Positions 21,090-29,290 of a DNA stretch of 39,031 nucleotides are shown here, one piece after another; positions within the stretch are counted from its first letter, which is position 1, and each line of letters begins with the position of its first letter. Below the pieces are notes generated by a model that did no database searches, was not told where the DNA came from, and saw only the letters and a list, made by a program, of their open reading frames with translations. Origin of the DNA: Reclinomonas americana ATCC 50394 (lineage: Eukaryota; Jakobida; Jakobea; Jakobida); contig PS015076.1 of NCBI GenBank assembly GCA_048213135.1, forward strand, positions 63,264 through 102,294, in the 5' to 3' direction. Position numbers and translations under genes: made by a program.

Positions 21090-23519
21090 TCACTGCACGA
21101 TATTCTTGGCGATATTCTTGGCGATTCGACGCAGGAACTTCTTGCACGCTCGCTCGTGGAAGACCACCCCTGAGCGTTCACGATTCCCAGTGAGCAAGAC
21201 GACGAAAGATCGTCGTCGAGGTCGGCAGGTCACATGCACGTCGACTCACCATTTTCGCTGATTTGCACCGCCACCCGAAGGATGCATGTGGAGAGTGTTG
21301 TGGCGACGGCTGTCGCAAACAACATGAACATGGCGCGCCTGCGCTTCCGCGGTATCGTAGACTCCACGTCCATTTCGTCTGGCGCGCTCACCGCGCAATA
21401 GTGTTCCGTCATGGGATCTAATCATCAAGATGGTGCACACACTGAGTAGCACATCGAGAAGAGCGCACGGCGCGCGACAACGTCACTCAAGTCGCGCAAC
21501 TGACAGCACTCTCGCGGCCTTCTCGCAGTACAAAATCGTACAACAGGTACTCGGAGTCGGGAAATGAATTCTTTGGTCCCTCGACCTGTATCCAGTGCAC
21601 GAGGCGAGTGTCGAACGGACCTTCCTGCAGCACGTCAAATGTGCGGGTGACATCCGAATCCCACAGCTGTTATAGGTAGCACTCAGGAGTCAGAGTGTGT
21701 GCAAAGCAAAGAGGAAATGCGATGTCACAAACCCGAGGATTGCGGAACCGCTCAATAACGTTAGAGGCAGAGAGTGGCACGTCGTAGGAGACCAGCTTGA
21801 ACACCTGGTAGCGAGCAGGATGACAAAACTTGAGTGCAAGCGACGAACACATCAGTGCACCAACTGAATCTGTAAACTCGTGCTCACCTTTCCTGGCGTA
21901 CCGCTGACTCTCATCACCGGGGGCGCGGTGCTTTCGACGACAAGTTGTGCTATCTGGAACCTGTTCGAGGCATTTCAGAAACGAGAACCTGTCGCGCTGC
22001 GGCAGAAAGGAGGAGAACAGTACCGAAGAGCGCCCTCCTGTTTCGCGTCCAGCACCTTCCACTTGATGCGCTGTGCCTCGGCAATCGACTGCATGCGAGC
22101 AAAGCCATTGGTGACCTGTTATAATTTGCAGGGAGGACCAGCAGCATGAGACCGGAGACAACAGCGCTAGAAGGAGCGATGATTGAGGAAAAGTGACTGA
22201 CGACGCACCAACCAGATGGGAAACTCGAGAAACATCTGCAACGGTCCTCGGCTTCGTACCATCTCGTCACCCTTGCTAATTGCACTCATTGCCACAGGCT
22301 CCACGTGCGCACGCTCGCAAACAGCGCGATAAAGTTCCGAAATCTGCACACATGAGCGAAGTGAACGACGGAAAAAAGTGCATCATACATGTATGCACCG
22401 CAGGCTGACACACCAGGGCGCGCGGTGAGCCCTTTGCTTGCGCCAGATTGCGATGCAACTGATCAAGCTTGCTGCTGAAGTCGTCCACAGCGGCCGCCGC
22501 ACTCGCGCTGGATCTGCTTGCTCTCCCAACATGTCCCTCAAGGCAGAGCGCAGCACACACACTCAATAACTGGTGGTAATCGGCTGAGTAGCTGGCAAGC
22601 TGCAGTCGCTGCGCCGCGCCAACGAGGTCTCCTTGCACCGCCAGCATTTTGGCAGCGTTCCACGCAATATCCTCTTCTGACCAATGACCCCACTTGGCCA
22701 GCGACACCTGCGTCGCAAGTGTGTCACAGCAGTGTTTGGCCGTCGTTGACAACGGAACAGGGGCAGCAGCGCAACAAACTGGCGTCGAGACTGCAGCCGC
22801 TGCGATTCATCCGCCAGGGGCACAAAGAGTTTGGCATAACTGACGGTAAGATCAGACTCGAGCACGGTGTGCGGCGCCGGCAGTCCGTCTGGGTCAGCGC
22901 CAGCGGCCGGGGCAGTCAGTGCACTCACAATGCGCGTAAAATCCTCCACGCGACTGCCTCACGCAGTAAGTCGACACGACACACAAACACACTTTGCAAA
23001 CACGCAGCGACACCACACTCACGTGAAGTCATTGCGCAGAAACTCCACGTAACCGTGAAGCTCCGTCAGTGCGGCCGCCAGGTCCTCCACCACGCCCTCT
23101 TCTCACGACGGCCAACATCAGCAACGGCACACCAACCAGGCACATCATACAAACAAAACACACGTACCAGTGCAGCGGTTAAACTCCAAGTCGTCGACAA
23201 TAGCCAGCAGCACCGGCAAGAAACGCGCACACACTGCATGCAACTGATTTCGCAAGCTGCGGACGGCCGGATGCTGATGCTCTCTCACTGCCTCCTCCAG
23301 CGTACGATTCAACAAAAGCACTCGTCCACTGAACGGCTCGGCGTGGATGATCAGCTCGAGTGCCAACAGATCGCGTACCAGTCGAGAATCACGATCGGCG
23401 CGGTCTCGATCAGCAATGTCGCGCACAACGTTGGCAATTCTGACCACGGCTTTGGTCAGGCAGAGCGCGGCGGCGGAGAATGACTCGTCGTCGGCGCGGT
23501 GATCGCTCTCGCCTTCCAT
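21090..23519 (-). CDS. Helical-TPR-START protein B, paralogue of protein A
   Basis: Eleven exons on the minus strand: 23519-23168, 23098-23023, 22953-22776, 22707-22414, 22343-22209, 22115-22024, 21960-21888, 21804-21733, 21666-21510, 21417-21250, 21169-21090; about 558 residues. Same order as protein A: helical N-terminus (LTKAVVRIANVVRDIADRD, QLHAVCARFLPVLLAIVDDL), a TPR-like middle (AAKMLAVQGDLVGAAQRLQL), and a START-like end (VFKLVSYDVPLSASNVIERF, LWDSDVTRTFDVLQEGPFDT, SEYLLYDF, PRKRRRAMFMLFATAV, VVFHERACKKFLRRIAKNI). The introns before WD-D and after the START segment fall at the same place and phase as in protein A. It lacks A's long Pro-rich tail. Between exons 9 and 10 about 20 residues of the START core seem to be missing, so a small exon near 21420-21505 may have been overlooked or lost. 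Confidence 0.72.
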
Positions 23520-23559
23520 GTTGTGTTATATTGATTTGTGGTGTAAAATTCCGATGCGT

Positions 23560-23573
23560 TGTCCGCCAATATA
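23560..23573 (+). promoter_or_regulatory. Second copy of tgtccgccaatata
   Basis: Lies about 40 bp upstream of START gene B and continues into atatatttc, which could supply a TATA-like element on either strand. Matches 17498-17511 upstream of gene A. Confidence 0.3.
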
Positions 23574-23578
23574 TATTT

Positions 23579-23582
<4 letters not shown>

Positions 23583-23676
<94 letters not shown>

Positions 23677-23708
23677 TGTGTGTGTGTATGTGTGTGTGTA
23701 TGTGTGTA
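23583..23708 (+). repeat. (GT)n microsatellite
   Basis: About 44 nearly uninterrupted GT units to 23671, then degenerate GT and GTAT units. It separates START gene B from the kinase-like gene. Confidence 0.97.
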
Positions 23709-23842
23709 TGTGTATGTGTATGCGAGAGAGAGGGAGAAAGAGAGAGAATGGAATGCAAATGAGTGATTCAGTGTCAGTGTGTGTGTGTGTAAGTGTGCGT
23801 GTGTGTGTGTGAGAGAGAGAGAAAGGTGAGTGCACAGTCCTG

Positions 23843-24330
23843 TTGCACTTTACATTACGCTTCACGACTTGTCCATGAGCGAAGACAACTGCAGGTCCGT
23901 CTTGCTAACAGTCGCTTCATCCTTGCTCCTCGTACAGCTGTCTCGTGTTTGGTTTGAGTGTTTAGAGCTGCCTCTGTCTTTCTTTCACCCCCTCTCTCTC
24001 TTCTATCTCTTTCTCTCTCTCTCTCTCTTTCTCTTTCTCTTTCTCTCTCACTCTCTCTCAGAGAAATCGATTCTAAATGAGAGACTTCTGCATCCGTCTC
24101 AGCGCCACACTCTGCAGAACGTCGCACGCTGCATCTCTTCATGAGTGTCTCGCAGCGTTTTGCTGTCCTATTGCACTTTACATAACGCTTCACGACTTGT
24201 CCATGAGCGAAGACAGGTCCGTCTGTGCACAGTCGCTTCATCCTTCCCCCTCATACAGCTGTCTCGTCTTTGATTTGAGTGTTTCGAGCTGCCTCTCTCT
24301 TTCTCTCTCTTTCTCTCTCTCTCTCTCTCA
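23843..24330 (+). repeat. Direct duplication of a promoter and first-exon block
   Basis: Two copies of about 155 bp, at 23843-23998 and 24171-24330 (spacing about 328 bp). Both contain ttgcactttacat, cgcttcacgacttgtccATG, then agcgaagac, gtccgtc, cagtcgcttcatcctt and tacagctgtctcgt, and both run into a CT tract. Each includes an ATG and a splice donor. The upstream copy has 6 extra bases in the exon, preserving the reading phase. Confidence 0.85.
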
Positions 24331-25574
24331 TGCGTCTAACCCATGCATGTTCCTTCGCAGTTGTTCCGCCGCTCCTGATCATGACTCGGTAGAGGCACCA
24401 CTAATGGGACTGGATGCCCTTGATGAACGCGCGCCGCTTCCTGGCGTCACGAAGGAGGAGGAGACAATACAACGACTTCTGCGCGCCGAGGCGCGTTTCA
24501 AAATCGAAACACTCGCGAGGGAGTGCTTCACACGGACGAAGAATTTCGGTGGGCGCTGTGTCACTCCTGGTCTCCTAATTCACAGTCTCACAGCTCGTCG
24601 TGCCATGCAGTCGTCCCGACCGCACCCACGATTGTTCCTGCAAACGAGACAGAGGAGGTGACGAGTGCCGAGGTCACCGAAATGGCCGCAGTCATTGGTG
24701 AGAGTGACTAGTACTGGTATCGTCTCGATCTGCGCCCGCCGTTGTCCCCCAACGATATGTGCAGACCGTTTGCTCGGCGAGAATCTGCTCACGCTACGCT
24801 GGGACTCGGTGCCTGCGTACCGTGGGTTGCGTCTGCACGAGCGACGCATGGCCGCCGCACGTGAGCGAATGGCGCTCTTGTGTGACAACAACGACCCCAC
24901 TGCCATCGACGGCAGCAAGCTGTGCGAAAGTACGCTCGTTGCCTCGTACAGCACAGCGCAACGTATTGCTCATGGTGCCCATTTCCATTTGTTGAAAATA
25001 GGCTGGCTACGTGGCATTCTGGTTGGAGGGTGGCAGCAGCTCGGAAGAGTTGCGAGCCGTGTTGGCGGACTGGGAACAGGCGGTTCGCGTGTTTGACAGG
25101 CAGGAAGTCGCGCTGATTTGTGGCGGGGGAACGATGGGCTACCGAGTTGAGTGAGGAGATTCGCAAGTTCTCACCCGCGTTGTATTCGTGCTGACTGCCG
25201 TGGTTGCGCAGGCGCCAGAGAGCGAAATACACCCCCTGGCCGGCAGCGACGAGGATGAGATCACACAATGGAGTTGCGCATCCGACATGTGGAGTGCCGG
25301 TGTGGTGATTGCCGAGGCGTTGCTGAGCCGCAAGATGGTGCAAATCGACTCCTCGTTGTCGCGCCTGCCGCCAACGAAAGTGGCCAAGACGCTGCTCAGG
25401 ATGCTAGAGGACAAGTGCAGCAGTCGCCACCACAAGACGATTACTGAGGAGCTGTACTTCCAGCGGGGTGTCGACCTGGTCGAGGCACTCCTGGTGCTCG
25501 ATCCACAACGCCGACTGACGGCGGAGCAGGCGCTGGAGAGCGACTTTTGCGTGTTTATGACACGCTCTGTGTAA
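24203..25574 (+). CDS. Kinase-like protein retaining only C-lobe motifs
   Basis: Six exons: 24203-24216, 24361-24548, 24611-24697, 24765-24937, 25002-25145, 25212-25574; 322 residues. An alternative first exon at 23875-23894 is phase-compatible. The C-terminal half shows protein-kinase C-lobe signatures: GTMGYR|APES at 197-206 (the APE motif, joined exactly at a splice site), SDMWSAGVVIAEALL with Asp227, and LLVLDPQRRLTAEQALESDF near the end. I cannot find a glycine-rich loop, the VAIK lysine, an HRD loop or DFG (the nearest is VRVFDRQ). Residues 40-150 are mostly charged and helical (IQRLLRAEARFKIETLAREC). It is probably a pseudokinase or a decayed kinase that may still bind proteins. Exons 4-5 rely on a GTTGCC donor. 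Confidence 0.68.
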
Positions 25575-25612
25575 CACGCAGTGAGCAGCAGCCATCGGCG
25601 TCAACAACGACA

Positions 25613-26012
25613 ACAACAACAACAACAACAAGAAGAAGAAGAAGAAGAAGAAGAAGAAGAAGAAGAAGAAGAANNNNNNNNNNNNNNNNNNNNNNNNNNN
25701 NNNNNNNNNNNNNNNNNNNNNNNNNNNNNNNNNNNNNNNNNNNNNNNNNNNNNNNNNNNNNNNNNNNNNNNNNNNNNNNNNNNNNNNNNNNNNNNNNNNN
25801 NNNNNNNNNNNNNNNNNNNNNNNNNNNNNNNNNNNNNNNNNNNNNNNNNNNNNNNNNNNNNNNNNNNNNNNNNNNNNNNNNNNNNNNNNNNNNNNNNNNN
25901 NNNNNNNNNNNNNNNNNNNNNNNNGAAAGAAAGAAAGAAGAAAGAAGAAGAAGAAGAAGAAGAAGAGAAGAAGAAGAAGAAGAAGAAGAAGAAGAAGAAG
26001 AAGAAGAAGAAG

Positions 26013-26043
<31 letters not shown>
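25613..26043 (+). repeat. Trinucleotide repeat block: CAA, GAA/AAG and CAG runs around a gap
   Basis: Starts with CAA units, then about 15 AAG units up to the gap (N 25674-25924), another long AAG/GAA run after it, and about 11 CAG units at 26013-26043. It lies between the kinase-like gene stop (25574) and the PH-GST start (26216), so it is intergenic or 5' UTR. Open frames here encode poly-Glu, poly-Lys or poly-Gln and are not credible genes. Confidence 0.95.
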
Positions 26044-26047
<4 letters not shown>

Positions 26048-26215
26048 CAGTAGTAGTATGTTGCGACTTGGTTTTGCGACAAATCACACTGCTACACCGC
26101 AGTGTGGCCTTCTTTTCAGAAACAAGTCGATGTTATCCTCCACCAAACACTTCTGCAAGAAGACAAGAGCGAGGTACGACCAACTTCACAGGACTCTCTT
26201 TGTTCATTTTTCCCA

Positions 26216-26478
26216 ATGTCATCACGCGGTGGTCGCGGTGTCGGCGGCTTCCTCCTCAAACGCGGAGGCGCCTTTACCGAAAAGTGGCAAAAGCGATGGT
26301 TCCAGTGGGACGACGCTCGTCGCGAGTTGGCCTACTATACTAATGATGATGTTGAGTGGAGAATAGAGAAGAGGGAGAGAGAGAGAGTGAGTGAGTGAGT
26401 GAGCAGTAAGTGATGGTGAGAGAGAGTGTGTGTGTGAGCGAGTGAGTGAGTGAGTGAGTGATCGAGTGAGTGTGTGAG

Positions 26479-26561
<83 letters not shown>

Positions 26562-27458
26562 NNNNNNNNNNNNNNNNNNNNNNNNNNNNNNNNNNNNNNN
26601 NNNNNNNNNNNNNNNNNNNNNNNNNNNNNNNNNNNNNNNNNNNNNNNNNNNNNNNNNNNNNNNNNNNNNNNNNNNNNNNNNNNNNNNNNNNNNNNNNNNN
26701 NNNNNNNNNNNNNNNNNNNNNNNNNNNNNNNNNNNNNNNNNNNNNNNNNNNNNNNNNNNNNNNNNNNNNNNNNNNNNNNNNNNNNNNNNNNNNNNNNNNN
26801 NNNNNNNNNNNNNNNNNNNNNNNNNNNNNNNNNNNNNNNNNNNNNNNNNNNNNNNNNNNNNNNNNNNNNNNNNNNNNNNNNNNNNNNNNNNNNNNNNNNN
26901 NNNNNNNNNNNNNNNNNNNNNNNNNNNNNNNNNNNNNNNNNNNNNNNNNNNNNNNNNNNNNNNNNNNNNNNNNNNNNNNNNNNNNNNNNNNNNNNNNNNN
27001 NNNNNNNNNNNNNNNNNNNNNNNNNNNNNNNNNNNNNNNNNNNNNNNNNNNNNNNNNNNNNNNNNNNNNNNNNNNNNNNNNNNNNNNNNNNNNNNNNNNN
27101 NNNNNNNNNNNNNNNNNNNNNNNNNNNNNNNNNNNNNNNNNNNNNNNNNNNNNNNNNNNNNNNNNNNNNNNNNNNNNNNNNNNNNNNNNNNNNNNNNNNN
27201 NNNNNNNNNNNNNNNNNNNNNNNNNNNNNNNNNNNNNNNNNNNNNNNNNNNNNNNNNNNNNNNNNNNNNNNNNNNNNNNNNNNNNNNNNNNNNNNNNNNN
27301 NNNNNNNNNNNNNNNNNNNNNNNNNNNNNNNNNNNNNNNNNNNNNNNNNNNNNNNNNNNNNNNNNNNNNNNNNNNNNNNNNNNNNNNNNNNNNNNNNNNN
27401 NNNNNNNNNNNNNNNNNNNNNNNNNNNNNNNNNNNNNNNNNNNNTAGTGTGTGTCGTC

Positions 27459-27540
<82 letters not shown>

Positions 27541-29222
27541 GCTCCACCAAAAAAGGCGTCTTCCCCTACGACGGCATGCTGGAAATGCGCAAGGAGTCCA
27601 TCAAGCCCAACGTTGTGCTTCTTCTCACACCCTCACCTATCTCTCTCACACTCACTCATTCACTGCTCTCTCTCTCTCTCACTCACTCGCACAGTGCTTC
27701 AGTGTTCTGGTGAACAAGAAGCCGCAGAACCGCAGTCACAAGCCCACACAGTACTTTCTGGTCGCGCGCAGTGAGAACGAAGTCGATTTGTGGATGGAGC
27801 TCATTGCGCGTCAGTCGCCACACATTCCCTCGTTGCAGCGGGAGGCCATGATTGATGATGATGATGATGACGATGATGTTGGCGGCGACGATGGTGGTGA
27901 TAAAGTCCGTGATGAGACAGGCACTGGAACAGCTGCTGTGGGCTCGCTGGGAGCAAAGAGTGTCACTGGCGATGTTGTCCTTGGCGGTACTGCAGAGACC
28001 GCAGTGACTGTGCCTGCTGCGATGGAGACCGCTGCTGCGGTGGGAGAGGAGGAGGTGTGCTGTGAAATGCGCGTTCGTCTGCTGCATTGCGTGTCTTAGC
28101 GTGTGTGCGCGCGCAGAGTGGTGGCAGTGCGTCGCGTGTGGCGCCCAAGCGACCGATTTTGTATTCGTACCCGGCGTCGGTGCATGGCTGGCGATGTGAG
28201 TTGGCGTTGCGCGAGAAGAACGTCAAGTATGATGTGCAGTCGCCGCCGGGTGGATTGAAGAGGTTTGTTTTTGGGAAAGGAGGGGTTTCTACTTCAGTGT
28301 TCTCTTTTTCGCTATGACGCTCTCTCTCTCTCTCGCTTTCTCTCTCCAGCGTGCGCCGCTTCCCCCTTCTCCTCCTTTCTTCTCTCACTCCCTCTGTCCC
28401 TTCTGCATTCTCTCACTTACTCTTACCTGCTTGTTCAACTTTCTCTCCACCGTCCTCTGCTTCCTCCCCTCTCATCCTCTCCTCTCTTCTCATCCTCGTC
28501 TCCCACCACAGCCGCGAGTTCCTCGCCATGAACCCCCGCGGCCAAGTACCCGTATTCGTCGACGAGAACGTGGTGGTGCGTGAGAGCGTGGCCATCATGG
28601 AGTACATTGAGCGGGCGTTCATCGGACACGCCTTTCCGCGACTGAGCCCGCCCGCCGACAATGCACTTCAAGTGTCGCGCTTCATGGTACGCACGACGGC
28701 GACTATGCCACACACATCACGCTCACCCGCCTCCCTCGCCTCTCCAGGAATGCATGAACAACCTCAGCTTCCTCACCCACATTGCAGAGCCAGTCATGTG
28801 GCACTGCGTCTCGCTGCAAGTATTACCGCCCGACATGCTGCTGGATCGCGTCCGTCTCGCCATTCGCGAACTGCGCTACTGGAACGACTGCCTGCTGGAG
28901 AGCGCCGGCCCCTTTGTCCTCGGCGCCTCGCTGACCATGGTGCGTCTTGATGCAGCCTCCGTCTCACGCGCACACACCGCGTGTAGCTCACACATGCATC
29001 CAGGTCGATCTGGGCCTCCTCCCACACGTCTCACTGCTCTCCGACCTCGGCATCGACCTGTCCGGAATGCGACGTCTCGCCGACTGGCGCGACACCATGT
29101 TCACACGGCAATCGGTGCGCGACACGTACCGAGAGACACCAGAAGGCCGCGGCGTGCTCAACACAGCACCCATTCGCGAACTCCTGCAAGCCAGCGAAGT
29201 CGACGCTGCACGAAGAAAGTAA
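26216..29222 (+). CDS. PH domain-glutathione S-transferase fusion
   Basis: Seven exons: 26216-26350, 27540-27611, 27695-28054, 28117-28262, 28512-28686, 28748-28939, 29004-29222; 432 residues, all phases agree. Residues 10-107 form a PH domain: GGFLLKRGGAFTEKWQKRWF, ELAYYTNDD, KKGVFPYDGMLEM, then FSVLVNKK and YFLVARSENEVDLWMELIAR with the invariant Trp. Residues 115-189 are an Asp/Gly/Ala/Thr linker. Residues 198-270 form a GST thioredoxin-fold half: RPILYSYPASVHGWRCELAL, FLAMNPRGQVPVFVD with its cis-Pro, and VRESVAIMEYIE, the Glu-Ser pair that binds glutathione. The GST helical half follows to about 415 (LLESAGPFVLGASLTM|VDLGLLPHVSLL). PH domains bind phosphoinositides or proteins, so this may be a membrane-recruited GST. 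PH and GST parts are joined by one 62-bp intron (28055-28116). Confidence 0.85.
26470..27538 (+). repeat. Intron 1 of PH-GST: GA run, gap, CT run and CA run
   Basis: The 1189-bp intron begins with gtga and gagt units, then about 39 GA units (26483-26560), an 883-bp gap (26562-27444), then about 23 CT units (27461-27507) and a CA run that ends directly at the acceptor. The GA and CT arms are complementary and could pair. Confidence 0.9.
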
Positions 29223-29290
29223 AAACCGTCGTCCTCGTGTCCTCAATCACCTTGATCGTTGCAGTTGCCAGTGAGCTCGCGCGCACAGTC
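29223..29290 (+). other. 68-bp spacer between PH-GST and the phosphatase gene
   Basis: Very short head-to-tail spacing. The promoter of the phosphatase must lie within or upstream of the PH-GST 3' end, unless the two genes are transcribed together. Confidence 0.6.

Noticed and set aside
21996-22022. 27-bp intron candidate (gtactg...ccgcag) in START gene B
   Set aside because: Too short. A 63-bp intron from the same donor (22023-21961) gives the correct phase and restores the conserved QLVVES sequence.
23456-23865. Open frames made of Cys-Val or His-Thr repeats
   Set aside because: They are translations of the GT microsatellite.
25404-26366. Poly-Leu, poly-Glu, poly-Lys and poly-Gln open frames around the gap at 25674
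   Set aside because: They are translations of GAA/AAG and CAG runs and pass through N.
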